A DNA stretch of 64,000 nucleotides from an uncultured Clostridia bacterium (GCA_944383915.1 CALWRJ010000013.1:37271-101270), one strand, 5' to 3'. Numbered from the stretch's first letter, positions 43,013 to 53,139 are shown. Notes: generated from the letters alone by a model not told the origin. A program made the numbers and translations.

Positions 43013-44839
43013 ATGGATATTAAAACTAAAGTAAGCGAACTTCCGCAAAATAGCGGAGTTTATATAATGAAAAACGCAGACGGCGAAGTAATTTATGTAG
43101 GAAAGGCGAAAAATTTAAAAAATAGAGTTTCGCAGTATTTTCAGCATAACAAAAACCACACAATAAAAGTAACAAGTATGGTTAAAAATATTGCTGATTT
43201 TCAGTACATTATTACACCAAACGAAGCCGAGGCTCTTGCACTAGAAAATAATCTTATAAAGCGTTATCAACCATACTACAATATTTTATTAAAAGACGGA
43301 AAATCATATCCTTATATTCGAATTGATTTAAAACAAGATTTTCCGCGTCTTGAAATTATCCGTAAATTAAAGCGCGATGGCGCAAAATATTTCGGTCCAT
43401 ATTTTGCTGGCGTAAAACCAGTAGAACTAATTAAAATGCTAAATAACGCATACCCGCTCCGTATGTGTAAGGGGAAATTGCCACATAGAAAGCGCCCTTG
43501 TATTAATTATGATTTAGGGCTATGTAGTGCTCCTTGTTGCGATAAAATAACAAAAGCCGACTACCACAAGTATGTACAGAAGGCAATAGACTTTTTAAAC
43601 GGAAAATTTAGCGAAGTGCAGGCAATTTTGCGCGAAAAAATGTCGCGTTTTGCAGAAAATGAACAATTTGAATTGGCTCTAACTATTCGTGACGACTTAA
43701 ATATGCTTGATAGAATTAAACAAAAAACTCTTACATTTATGCCGAACTTAGACAATATCGATGCTTTCGCGTGGTCGGGGAATGGCTCCGTTGCTTCAGT
43801 TGCGGTACTTATAATTCGTGGCGGGCGAAGTGTCGGTGTAGATTGTTTTCATTTAGTAGACCCAGAACTTGATTTAGTAGATAGTTTAACTCAATTCATC
43901 ACACAATACTATTCAACTACCGCGATTCCGCCTGAACAAATTTTAATTCCGTTTGAGCCAACTATAGAGTTGCGCGAATGGCTTACAGAGCAAAGAAAAT
44001 CAGCGCAAATTGGGCGTACAAGCGCTGTAGAACTCATTTGTCCAAAAAAAGGTGAGAAGAAAAATTTGCTTAAAATTGCACAAGAAAATGCCGAAATGTA
44101 TCTTGATAAGGCTGTTGAAAAAGAAAAACGAATGCAAGATTACACAATAGGTGCTACTGAAAAACTTGCGCAAATTTTAGGAATGAATAAACCCATTCAC
44201 CGTATGGAGTGTTATGATATTTCTAATATCGGTGGGCTGTTGAGTGTTGCTTCGATGGTGGTCTTTGTAGATGGACAAGCAAAGACAAGCCACTACCGAA
44301 AATTTAGGATAAAAACCGTTCAAGGTGCGGACGATTTTGCAAGTATGCGTGAAGTAATTACTCGTAGGCTTAACGAGTTAAGTAAGCCTAATAATCAAGA
44401 CCCTAGTTTTTCTCAAAAGCCTGATTTAATTGTTGTAGACGGTGGAAAAGGTCAATTAAGTAATGCTGTTGCCGCTGCGCAAGCATGTGGTTATAACATA
44501 TCCATGATAGGTTTAGCAAAGCAAGAAGAGGAAGTTTTTATTCCAAATCAATCTCAACCGATAATTATTCCACGCACGCACAACGCCTTAAAATTATTAC
44601 AGCGTATCCGTGACGAATCTCACAGATTTGCAATCACATATCATAGAAAGTTAAGAAACAAGATAACAAGTATTTTAGAGGAAATAGAGGGAATTGGTCC
44701 TAAAAAACGCCGAAATTTAATAAAGGCATTTAAATCAGTCGATGCAATTAAAAATGCAAGTATAAATGACCTTGTAAAAGTAGATGGAATTTCTCAAAAA
44801 GATGCTTTATCTATTAAAAAATATTTTAATGTAGAATAA
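43013..44839 (+). CDS. uvrC: UvrABC system protein C
   Basis: 608 residues. Excision-repair nuclease. N-terminal GIY-YIG domain (SGVYIMKNADGEVIYVGKAK), a UVR motif (AILREKMSRFAENEQFELAL), the UvrC RNase-H-like domain (RMECYDISNIGGLLSVASMV, IVVDGGKGQLSNA) and C-terminal helix-hairpin-helix (SILEEIEGIGPKKRRNLIKA). Full length. The start is fixed by the sequence, since the GIY-YIG domain begins within 15 residues. uvrA and uvrB are outside the window. Confidence 0.95.
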   Translation: MDIKTKVSELPQNSGVYIMKNADGEVIYVGKAKNLKNRVSQYFQHNKNHTIKVTSMVKNIADFQYIITPNEAEALALENNLIKRYQPYYNILLKDGKSYPYIRIDLKQDFPRLEIIRKLKRDGAKYFGPYFAGVKPVELIKMLNNAYPLRMCKGKLPHRKRPCINYDLGLCSAPCCDKITKADYHKYVQKAIDFLNGKFSEVQAILREKMSRFAENEQFELALTIRDDLNMLDRIKQKTLTFMPNLDNIDAFAWSGNGSVASVAVLIIRGGRSVGVDCFHLVDPELDLVDSLTQFITQYYSTTAIPPEQILIPFEPTIELREWLTEQRKSAQIGRTSAVELICPKKGEKKNLLKIAQENAEMYLDKAVEKEKRMQDYTIGATEKLAQILGMNKPIHRMECYDISNIGGLLSVASMVVFVDGQAKTSHYRKFRIKTVQGADDFASMREVITRRLNELSKPNNQDPSFSQKPDLIVVDGGKGQLSNAVAAAQACGYNISMIGLAKQEEEVFIPNQSQPIIIPRTHNALKLLQRIRDESHRFAITYHRKLRNKITSILEEIEGIGPKKRRNLIKAFKSVDAIKNASINDLVKVDGISQKDALSIKKYFNVE

Positions 44840-44845
44840 AATAAC

Positions 44846-44887
44846 AGCACTTCCGCATAAAGTTACTTTCGGGGGTGCTTTGTTTTG
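44846..44887 (+). terminator. uvrC terminator overlapping next start
   Basis: AGCAC-TT-CC pairs with GG-GTGCT, then TTGTTTT. The GGGGGTG arm also serves as the ribosome site of the next gene. Confidence 0.55.
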
Positions 44888-45883
44888 CGTAAAATAAAAT
44901 TTCCACCTATTTTAGTAATATCAATTATAATTTCCGTTTTAATGCTAACGCCTTATATTATTTTAAGCCAACTAGCAAATTCTCGTAGTGGTATTCAAAA
45001 CTCGACTTCATCAAATTCCGTTATATTAGAATTGTGGGAAATAGATACATTTGAAGGTGGAAGTGCAAGCCGTGCACATTTTTTAGAAAATACAGCCTCG
45101 CGGTATCAAGATAAAAATTCTGGCGTTTTTATTTTAGTTAAAACTCTAGGATTAGAGCAAGCCGAGTTAATGCTATCCCAAGGTGCTTCTCCCGATATAA
45201 TAAGTTATGGAATAGGTGCGGGCGAATTGATTTTACCTTTATGTAGGGAAATGAATAACGCAGATATTAGACAAGATTTATTAGGTGCTGGGATAAGCGA
45301 GAATAAACAGTACGCAGTTCCATGGTGTTTTGGTAGTTATGTTTTATGCACAAAAGATGATTATCAAGATTTTAGTATAGAAAATTTAGAAAGCGCAAAT
45401 GCCCAAATTATAGGAATGGGGCAAGATAATAATATCCCTAAATTAAGCTTAGACGCAAATTTGCAAAATAAAATAATAAAAAATGACATAACCCCTTATA
45501 AAGCGTATGAAAGTTTTTTGGATGGTGATTTTGATATATTACTCGGTACGCAACGCGATTTTTATAGATTAAATAATAGGGTAAACAATGGTAAGTTAAG
45601 TGGAGTTCAATATATTTATTTAAATCAATATACCGACTTAGTACAATACTTATCTATCACGACTAAAAATGATAATTTAGTTGCACCCGCTCAAAATTTT
45701 ATAGATTTTGTCGTAAATCAGGATACACAAAAGCGCTTAAAAGATATTGGTATGTTTTCCGTTTTAAATACTTCTATATATACAAACGAATATAGAGATT
45801 TTGAAAATGCGTTGAGTAGCAATTTAGATATTTTAAATGTCTTTACAAGCAACGCAAGAATTAAAGAATTGCAAGGGTTATAA
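44885..45883 (+). CDS. Exported solute-binding-like protein
   Basis: 332 residues from TTG 44885, after GGGGGTG. An N-terminal membrane segment (PPILVISIIISVLMLTPYII) lacks a lipobox. ILELWEIDTFEGGSASRAHF and SRYQDKNSGVFILVKTLG match the N-terminal lobe of family 1 sugar-type solute-binding proteins; the rest is consistent with that fold. No permease or ATPase gene is adjacent. It is followed at two bases by murB, suggesting co-transcription with cell-wall genes. Confidence 0.72.
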   Translation: MRKIKFPPILVISIIISVLMLTPYIILSQLANSRSGIQNSTSSNSVILELWEIDTFEGGSASRAHFLENTASRYQDKNSGVFILVKTLGLEQAELMLSQGASPDIISYGIGAGELILPLCREMNNADIRQDLLGAGISENKQYAVPWCFGSYVLCTKDDYQDFSIENLESANAQIIGMGQDNNIPKLSLDANLQNKIIKNDITPYKAYESFLDGDFDILLGTQRDFYRLNNRVNNGKLSGVQYIYLNQYTDLVQYLSITTKNDNLVAPAQNFIDFVVNQDTQKRLKDIGMFSVLNTSIYTNEYRDFENALSSNLDILNVFTSNARIKELQGL

Positions 45884-45885
45884 CT

Positions 45886-46809
45886 ATGGTATCTTTAAAT
45901 GAAATTAAAAAAATTTGTCCTTCGTCTTTTGCTAACTTTCCATTAAAAAGTTTAACAACCTTTAAAATTGGCGGTAATGCCGATTTTGTTGTATTTCCAC
46001 AAAATTTAGATGAACTAAAATCAATATTAGAATATATTAGAGCAAACAATGTAAATTTTTTCGTACTCGGGGGCGGTTCTAATGTTTTAGCCGATGATTT
46101 AGGATATCGTGGTATAATTATATGTACTAAAAAGTTAAATCAAATTCAAAAACTTTCTAGATGTAAAATAAAAGTGCAGAGTGGGGTAATGCTATCTAGT
46201 GTTGTGAGATATTGCACGCAAAATAGCCTACACGGTCTTGAATGGGCGACTGGGATACCTGCAACTATTGGCGGTGCTGTATTTATGAATGCAGGTGCTT
46301 ATGGTGGTGAAATTGCTGATGTTGTAGAGAGCGTAACCTTTATTCAAGACAACGAAATCGTTTCATTAGATAAATCAAAACTTTTTTTCGATTATCGTAA
46401 AAGCCTTTTTACAAACACAAAAAATTGTGTTATAATAGAAATAGTGCTTAAATTAAAAAAAGGCAATATTGAGCAAATAACAAAAACTGTTAGAGAATTT
46501 ACACTAAAAAGAGCAACTGCGCAAAATGTAGGTTATGCCAGCGCTGGAAGTGTCTTTAAACGGACAAAATCAAATCCGCCAGCCTATTTAATTGAGCAAT
46601 GCGGGCTAAAAGGTGCTAGGATTGGTGATGCGGTAGTTTCGCCTGTGCACGCAGGTTTTATTGTAAATATTGGTAAAGCGACAGCAAATCAAGTGCGCGC
46701 TCTTATTCAAAAAATACAAAGTAGAGTATTTTCTAAATTTAATGTGAATTTAGAATGTGAAATAATAGATTTAAGGAGTAATGACGATAAAAATGAAAAT
46801 GACAGCTGA
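45886..46809 (+). CDS. murB: UDP-N-acetylenolpyruvoylglucosamine reductase
   Basis: 307 residues. Flavoenzyme making UDP-MurNAc. FKIGGNADFVVFPQN, VLGGGSNVLADDLGYRG, EWATGIPATIGGAVFMNAGA and the catalytic-serine region GYASAGSVFKR are all present. A type II MurB by pattern. Its end overlaps the PHP gene by 29 bases. Confidence 0.95.
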   Translation: MVSLNEIKKICPSSFANFPLKSLTTFKIGGNADFVVFPQNLDELKSILEYIRANNVNFFVLGGGSNVLADDLGYRGIIICTKKLNQIQKLSRCKIKVQSGVMLSSVVRYCTQNSLHGLEWATGIPATIGGAVFMNAGAYGGEIADVVESVTFIQDNEIVSLDKSKLFFDYRKSLFTNTKNCVIIEIVLKLKKGNIEQITKTVREFTLKRATAQNVGYASAGSVFKRTKSNPPAYLIEQCGLKGARIGDAVVSPVHAGFIVNIGKATANQVRALIQKIQSRVFSKFNVNLECEIIDLRSNDDKNENDS

Positions 46810-47518
46810 TTATCATACTCATACATTTTACAGTGATGGTCATAGCAGTATGCGAGATAATGTTTTAGAAGCGGTAAAAAAGGGGCTAACAAGTCTAGGT
46901 ATTACTGACCACGGCTTTAATCATCGCACGGGTGGAATTAAAAGAGAAGATGTAAAAAAACTGCGTGATGAAATTAATTCTCTACAAAAAGAATTTCCGC
47001 AAATTAAGTTATTATTGGGCGTAGAAGCAAATTTATTAAATTATAATGGCGATGTAGACTTAACTCCTGATGATATTAAAAATTTTGATTATATAATTTT
47101 AGGTATCCATTATTTGACATATGGAAAGGGTGTAAAAGACAGTTTTCTCTTTAATTTTCGAAATTTCTTTTGGAATACTAAGCAACATAGAAAAAAGATA
47201 ACTAAAAGTTATATTAAAGCCATGGATAGATATCCAATAAAAGTAATTGTTCACCCAAATTATGCAACAGGCTGCGATGTTGAAATGCTTGCTAACGCTT
47301 GTAAAGAGCGCGGAGTGTTGCTTGAGTTTAATGGAAAACGAGTTGAATTTAATAAAAGAGAAATTGATGCAATAATAAAAAGCGGAGTTGGTATAATTTT
47401 GGGAAGTGATGCTCATTATGCTAATAAAGTGGGCGATTGCTCATTACAGCAAGAATTTTTAAAAGATTATCCAGATTTTCCATTAGAAAGATTTGTAAAT
47501 ATAAATTTAGAGAATTGA
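46781..47518 (+). CDS. PHP-domain phosphoesterase (YcdX/HisK-like)
   Basis: 245 residues. TADYHTHTFYSDGHSS, ITDHGFNH and VHPNYATG supply the metal-binding His/Asp of a PHP fold. Three possible starts (46781, 46793, 46799) lie close to TTAAGGAG and cannot be separated. In Clostridia a PHP gene sits between murB and rapZ-yvcK-whiA; here it goes straight to whiA. Substrate unknown. Confidence 0.85.
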   Translation: MTIKMKMTADYHTHTFYSDGHSSMRDNVLEAVKKGLTSLGITDHGFNHRTGGIKREDVKKLRDEINSLQKEFPQIKLLLGVEANLLNYNGDVDLTPDDIKNFDYIILGIHYLTYGKGVKDSFLFNFRNFFWNTKQHRKKITKSYIKAMDRYPIKVIVHPNYATGCDVEMLANACKERGVLLEFNGKRVEFNKREIDAIIKSGVGIILGSDAHYANKVGDCSLQQEFLKDYPDFPLERFVNINLEN

Positions 47519-47572
47519 CTTTTCAAATTTAAAAAAGTAATATATAATAATTAGGCAAAAGGGGGAAACGAA

Positions 47573-48553
47573 ATGTCTTTTTCATATGACGCAAAGACCG
47601 AAGTGGCTAAAAGCGAACTACCGAGTAAGCATTGTTGCGCTCTTGCTGAACTTGGTGGGCTTGCTCGTACTTGCGGAAAAATTGCCGATGATTATACGCT
47701 AACACTTGTTACTGAACTTGATGCTTTATATAAACGAGTTTGTGGGTTAGTTAAAATTTTATATAATAGAGAAAAAGATTTAACTCTACAACGCAATGAA
47801 AAGCAAAATCGTGTAGTTAGATATCACATTTTGTTTCCACAAGATTTAAGCGAACAAATTTTAAAAGATACATATATGTTGCGAGAAAATTATCTAGGAA
47901 ACTTAGAACTAACTAATAGCATATCTCGTCATCTTATTGAAAATGAATGTTGTGAGCGTCAATTTGTAAAAGGCGTGTTTATGGGATGCGCAAGCGCAAA
48001 TATCGTAATAAAAGACATTAACGATTTAAAAAAGCATACAGGCGGGTATCATTTAGAATTTGTTTTCTCCAATCATACGCTAGCAGGCGATTTTTCGCAT
48101 ATTTTAAGCGAATACGATATTTATTCAAAGATAATGCAACGCAAAAAATTGACAGTTGTATACATAAAAGAAGCCGAAGTCGTAAGTGATTGTTTGGCTC
48201 TTGTAGGTGCTAACAATGCCGTCCTAACTTTGCAAAATGAATTTGCAGTTAGGGAAGTACGCAATAACTTAAATAGGCAACTAAATTGCATGAATAGCAA
48301 TATGGAAAAAATGGTTGATGCTAGTCTAAAACAAATTGCTGCTATTGAATATATTTCTAAAACAATTGGACTTGATAGCCTTAATGAAAATTTATATGAA
48401 TTGTGTATGCTTCGACTTGCTAATCCAGAGGAAACACTCGAAAATCTTGCAAAACTTATGGACCCGCCACTAACGAAAAGTGGTATTAATCATAGGTTAA
48501 GGAAAATTGTTAAATACGCAGATGAATTAAAGAAAAAGGAAATAACGGAGTAG
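47573..48553 (+). CDS. whiA: DNA-binding protein WhiA
   Basis: 326 residues. SFSYDAKTEVAKSELPSKHC opens the LAGLIDADG-like domain, and the C-terminus ANPEETLENLAKLMDPPLTK followed by SGINHRLRKIVKYADEL is the helix-turn-helix. WhiA influences division and sporulation genes. AAAGGGGGAAA precedes ATG 47573. The usual partners rapZ and yvcK are missing upstream. Confidence 0.93.
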   Translation: MSFSYDAKTEVAKSELPSKHCCALAELGGLARTCGKIADDYTLTLVTELDALYKRVCGLVKILYNREKDLTLQRNEKQNRVVRYHILFPQDLSEQILKDTYMLRENYLGNLELTNSISRHLIENECCERQFVKGVFMGCASANIVIKDINDLKKHTGGYHLEFVFSNHTLAGDFSHILSEYDIYSKIMQRKKLTVVYIKEAEVVSDCLALVGANNAVLTLQNEFAVREVRNNLNRQLNCMNSNMEKMVDASLKQIAAIEYISKTIGLDSLNENLYELCMLRLANPEETLENLAKLMDPPLTKSGINHRLRKIVKYADELKKKEITE

Positions 48554-48564
48554 ATTTAAAACAA

Positions 48565-51500
48565 ATGGAAAACTTTGTACACTTACACTTACATACAGAA
48601 TATAGTTTGCTTGATGGTGCTGCTAGAATTAAAAAGTTGGTAAAAATTTTAAAAGAAAGGGGAGCGCCTGCTTGTGCAATAACCGACCACGGCAATATGT
48701 ATGGCGCAGTTAAATTTTACGAAGCCTGCAAAGAAAATGGAATTAAACCAATAATTGGCACTGAGTTTTATGTCGTAAAAGACCATACATATAAACAAGG
48801 TAAACCTAACCCAGCGCACTTAATTTTACTTGCGAAAAATGATAAAGGTTATCACAACCTTTGTAAATTAAATAGTATAGCATGGACAAAAGGTTTTTAC
48901 TATAAGCCTAGGATTGACTACAATTTATTAAAAGAATATAGTGAAGGGTTAATTTGTAGTAGCGCTTGTCTTGCTGGGGATATTCCAAGACTGTTAGCAC
49001 AAAATCGTTTTGATGATGCTGTGAAATTTGGTGCAGAACTACGAGATATGTTTGCTCCAGGGGACTTTTATATTGAAGTACAAGACCACGGTATCGAGTT
49101 GCAACGACAAATTTTACCTGATTTATTTAGACTTGCCGATGCGCTAGGTGTAAAGACCATTGCAACAAATGATGTACACTACTTATACCCAGAAGATGCA
49201 GAAATGCAGGATATAATGCTTTGTATCCAAACAGGTAAGACTATTGATGACCCAGACCGAATGCGTATGGATGGTAATCAATTTTATTTAAAAACTGAAG
49301 CTGAAATGCGTTCCGTTTTTCAAGCGCATACTGAAAGCATAGAAAATACTCTCGAAGTCGCAGAAAAATGTAATGTAGAGCTAGACTTTCATAGCCAGTT
49401 TTACCCTAAATTTACCGCTCCAAATGGTATGGATAATGTGGAATACCTTTGGCAACTAGTTAACGAAGGACTAGTTAAACGCTATGGCGAAATTACTCCT
49501 GAAATTCGCGAACGCGCTGAATTTGAAATGGAAACTCTTAAAAAAAGCGGATATGTAGATTATTATCTTGTAGTTTGGGATTTTATAAACTGGTCGCGTG
49601 CACACGATGTCCCGATTGGACCAGGTCGTGGTAGTGGTGCAGCAAGTATTTTGGCTTATGCAATAGGGATTACTCTAATTGACCCGTTAAAGTATGATTT
49701 GTGGTTTGAAAGATTTTTAAATCCAGAGCGTATTAGTCCGCCAGACTTTGATATAGACTTTTGCCCTGTAAGACGAGAAAAAACTATCGACTATGTTATC
49801 GAAAAATATGGTGAACCTAATGTTTGCCAAATTATAACATTTGGTACAATGGCGGCAAAGGCGGCAATTAAAGATGTTGCGCGCGTGCTTAAAATGCCAT
49901 ATAGTGAAGTAGATAAAATGACTAAACTATTTCCAACAAAAATGCCGAAATCACCAGCAATTGAGAAAGTTTTTGGTATTAGCAAAAAGCCCGAGGACGC
50001 TGAATATGCAGTGCCAGAATTAAAATCAATGTATGATAGCGATGTGTTAGTTCAAAAAATAGTCGACACTGCTATTAAACTAGAGAATATGCCGAGAAAC
50101 ACGAGTATCCACGCCGCAGGTGTCGTAATTTGTTGTGACGATATTTCAGACCATGTGCCTTTGGCAAAAAATGGTGATATGGTTACCACTCAATATGATA
50201 AAAACGAAACCGAACATCTAGGCTTATTAAAAATGGATTTTCTAGGGCTAATTACTTTAACCGATTTAGATTTAATGCTTAAAACAGTTAAGAAAAGAAC
50301 AGGCGAGGAAATAGACTTTTACACTCGTGATTTCTCTTATGATGACCCAGCAGTCTATAAATTAATAGGCTCTGGTGATAACGATGGTGTGTTCCAACTT
50401 GAAAGTGGTGGTATTTCAAACTTCGCAAAAGAAATGAAACCTGTAAACATCGAGGAAATTATCGTTATTTTAGCAATGTATCGTCCTGGACCAATGGATG
50501 AAATTCCTACATACATAAAAAATCGTAAAAATCCAGATTCTATAGTTTACGCAGACCCAAAGATGAAAGACGTTCTAGGCGTAACTTATGGTGTTATGGT
50601 GTATCAAGAGCAGGTTATGAAACTTTGTCAGGTTTTGGCTGGATACACAATGGGACAGGCTGACGGCGTGCGTAAAATTATGGGTAAAAAACTTGCAGAT
50701 AAATTGCCTATTGAAAAACAACGCTTTATTTACGGTTGGGAAGATCCTGAGGGCAAAAAAAGTATTGACGGTGTTTTAAAACGCGGGATGAAACTTGAAG
50801 ACGCTGAAAAATTGTGGCACCAAATGGAAAAATTCGGTAGTTACGCTTTCAACAAAGCCCATGCAGCCGCTTATGCCTTTATTACATATCAAACTGCTTA
50901 TATGAAAGTGTATCATATTACAGAATTTTATTCTGCAATTATGAATAACCGTATTACTAAAAATGACGAACTTACTCACTATATGGAACTTGCTCGCCAG
51001 CACGATATAAAAATTTTACCACCTGATGTAAATAAAAGTTTGGCATATTTTAGTGTTGAACAAGATAAAGTTATTCGTTACGGATTAGGCGGACTTAAAA
51101 ATGTTGGTGTAGCGCTTGTTGAGGACTTGGTAAAAGAGCGTGAAGCAAATGGTGACTTTAAAAGCCTTCAAGATTTTATATCTCGTATGGGCGGACAAGC
51201 ACATAACAAGCGCTTCCTAGAGTCTATGATTTTATCTGGAGCATTTGATTGTTTTGGAGCAAAACGCAGTCAAATGATGGCGATTTATGAAAAAATTGTT
51301 GAACGCGTTGCAAGTGACCGCAAATCTCAAAATCAAGGACAACTCACTTTGTTTGACAATGTATTAAAAGATGATACTAACTTTAATGTTATTCAATACC
51401 CCGATATTCCCGAATTTGACGACCAGCAACGCTTAAAATATGAAAAAGATGTGTTAGGCGCTTATGTTAGTGGACATATCCTTGACAAATTCCGTGATAG

Positions 51501-52122
51501 ATTTAAAGATTTTAATTTGAATAGTAATATGCTTATTCCACAAATTATTCAAAGTGAGGACGGCGAGGAGGAGATAACTGTTTATGAAGGGTTAGAGGAC
51601 GGAAAGCATGTCCAATGTGGTGGTATTCTTACAGCAGTAAAGCGTATGAATACAAAGTTAGGGAATAAAGAAATGGCTGTTGTAACTGTTGAGGACCTTT
51701 TCGGGACTTTTGAAGTGTTAGTATTTCCCAAAATCTATGAAAAGTTTAAACATATTCTGTATGTAGATAATATGATGACTTTTGTTGGGAAATTAAGCAT
51801 TCGAGAAGGCGATAGGCCAATAGTTTTACCTGACGATATTATTGAATGGCAAGATAATAAACCTATGGAAACAGAAACACCAAAAGAAGTCGAAGCGCCT
51901 AAAAAACTTACGAAATTATATTTAAAATTTGATTTAACGGACGAAAATGTAAAAGAGAATGTGCTTTCAATTTTATCTAGATATCCAGGGGAACATCAAG
52001 TTATCATAAAATGTAGCAAACAAAATAAAGCTTTCGCTTTTCCATACAAAGTTGATGAAAGCACGGCACTTGAAAACGAATTATTTGGCTATATCGAGCC
52101 AGAAAATCTAAAATTTGTTTAA
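48565..52122 (+). CDS. dnaE: DNA polymerase III alpha subunit DnaE
   Basis: 1185 residues. N-terminal PHP domain (FVHLHLHTEYSLLDGAARIK). Polymerase core with GPGRGSGAASILAYAIGIT and the catalytic PPDFDIDFC at ~393-401. A tau-binding/OB-fold C-terminal region is present (GGILTAVKRMNTKLGNKEMA). PolC, the second alpha subunit of Firmicutes, is not in this window. The start follows ACGGAG. Located between whiA and pfkA, a common Clostridia order. Confidence 0.96.
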   Translation: MENFVHLHLHTEYSLLDGAARIKKLVKILKERGAPACAITDHGNMYGAVKFYEACKENGIKPIIGTEFYVVKDHTYKQGKPNPAHLILLAKNDKGYHNLCKLNSIAWTKGFYYKPRIDYNLLKEYSEGLICSSACLAGDIPRLLAQNRFDDAVKFGAELRDMFAPGDFYIEVQDHGIELQRQILPDLFRLADALGVKTIATNDVHYLYPEDAEMQDIMLCIQTGKTIDDPDRMRMDGNQFYLKTEAEMRSVFQAHTESIENTLEVAEKCNVELDFHSQFYPKFTAPNGMDNVEYLWQLVNEGLVKRYGEITPEIRERAEFEMETLKKSGYVDYYLVVWDFINWSRAHDVPIGPGRGSGAASILAYAIGITLIDPLKYDLWFERFLNPERISPPDFDIDFCPVRREKTIDYVIEKYGEPNVCQIITFGTMAAKAAIKDVARVLKMPYSEVDKMTKLFPTKMPKSPAIEKVFGISKKPEDAEYAVPELKSMYDSDVLVQKIVDTAIKLENMPRNTSIHAAGVVICCDDISDHVPLAKNGDMVTTQYDKNETEHLGLLKMDFLGLITLTDLDLMLKTVKKRTGEEIDFYTRDFSYDDPAVYKLIGSGDNDGVFQLESGGISNFAKEMKPVNIEEIIVILAMYRPGPMDEIPTYIKNRKNPDSIVYADPKMKDVLGVTYGVMVYQEQVMKLCQVLAGYTMGQADGVRKIMGKKLADKLPIEKQRFIYGWEDPEGKKSIDGVLKRGMKLEDAEKLWHQMEKFGSYAFNKAHAAAYAFITYQTAYMKVYHITEFYSAIMNNRITKNDELTHYMELARQHDIKILPPDVNKSLAYFSVEQDKVIRYGLGGLKNVGVALVEDLVKEREANGDFKSLQDFISRMGGQAHNKRFLESMILSGAFDCFGAKRSQMMAIYEKIVERVASDRKSQNQGQLTLFDNVLKDDTNFNVIQYPDIPEFDDQQRLKYEKDVLGAYVSGHILDKFRDRFKDFNLNSNMLIPQIIQSEDGEEEITVYEGLEDGKHVQCGGILTAVKRMNTKLGNKEMAVVTVEDLFGTFEVLVFPKIYEKFKHILYVDNMMTFVGKLSIREGDRPIVLPDDIIEWQDNKPMETETPKEVEAPKKLTKLYLKFDLTDENVKENVLSILSRYPGEHQVIIKCSKQNKAFAFPYKVDESTALENELFGYIEPENLKFV

Positions 52123-52138
52123 TATTTAAGGGGGAAAA

Positions 52139-53113
52139 ATGAAAAAAATCGGAGTTTTAACAAGCGGTGGAGACGCACCAGGTATGAACGCTTGTTTAAA
52201 AACTGTTGTAGAAATGTCATATAACTACGGTTATGAATGCATCGCTTTTCGTATGGGGTATAAAGGCCTAATCGAAAATGACTATTACAAAATAACAAAG
52301 GACGATGTAAAAAGCATTTTTAATCTAGGTGGTAGTTATATTTATTCGGCTCGTAGCAAAGAGTTTATGCAAGACGAGTATCGCCAAATTGCAGTGCAAA
52401 ATATCAAAAAGTCGGGCATAAAAGCGCTTATTGTGATAGGTGGAAATGGTACTTATCTTGGTGCAAAAGATTTATCAGATTTAGGCGTAAATATTATTGC
52501 AATTCCTGCTACAATTGATAACGATGTCCACTCAACCGAAAGTTCGCTCGGTTTTGATAGTGCGGTAAATAATGCAACCGATATGATTGATAATATAAAA
52601 CAAACTATGCAGGCAAACGAAAGAATTTCAATTATAGAATGTATGGGAAGATACGGCGGAAATATCGCTCTTTATAGCGCTATGGCAAGTCAAGCCGACA
52701 TTGTTGCTGTTCCAGAAGATCCGCTTGATTTAGAGCATATTTATCGTTTTATTGCAGACCAAATTAAACACGGAAATAATAGCCCAACTCTTGTAGTTGC
52801 AGAAAAACAATACGATGTTTTTAAATTAGCAAAAGACATTGAAAGAGATTTTAATCACGAATGCCGTGCTGTAATTTTAGGTTATATGCAACGAGGGGGT
52901 GCACCAACCGTAAAAGACCGAATGTCCGCTATTCGATATGGCGTTTCCGCTGTTGAATGCATTGATGCAGGTATTATGAATGTTGCGATAGGTCTTAAGA
53001 ATGATAAAATTGTGACAACTCCTATTGCAGAAGCAGTAAAAATGCATACAAACTTTAGACAAGATTTGTATGATTCGTTTAAATTACTTAATAATCCTCG
53101 CAATAAGGCTTAA
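52139..53113 (+). CDS. pfkA: 6-phosphofructokinase
   Basis: 324 residues. GVLTSGGDAPGMNACLKTVV, PATIDNDVHSTESSLGFDSA and IIECMGRYGGNIALYSAM are the family motifs. The substrate loop reads GGNGTYLGA, where most ATP-dependent enzymes have GGDGS: Asn replaces the Mg-binding Asp. The Gly that distinguishes ATP from PPi use is kept. AAGGGGGAAA precedes ATG 52139. Glycolysis, cytoplasm. Confidence 0.93.
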   Translation: MKKIGVLTSGGDAPGMNACLKTVVEMSYNYGYECIAFRMGYKGLIENDYYKITKDDVKSIFNLGGSYIYSARSKEFMQDEYRQIAVQNIKKSGIKALIVIGGNGTYLGAKDLSDLGVNIIAIPATIDNDVHSTESSLGFDSAVNNATDMIDNIKQTMQANERISIIECMGRYGGNIALYSAMASQADIVAVPEDPLDLEHIYRFIADQIKHGNNSPTLVVAEKQYDVFKLAKDIERDFNHECRAVILGYMQRGGAPTVKDRMSAIRYGVSAVECIDAGIMNVAIGLKNDKIVTTPIAEAVKMHTNFRQDLYDSFKLLNNPRNKA

Positions 53114-53115
53114 GG

Positions 53116-53139
53116 GAAGTAAATTTTACTTCTTTTTTG
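53116..53139 (+). terminator. pfkA terminator
   Basis: GAAGTAA pairs with TTACTTC, followed by a T run. Confidence 0.8.
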
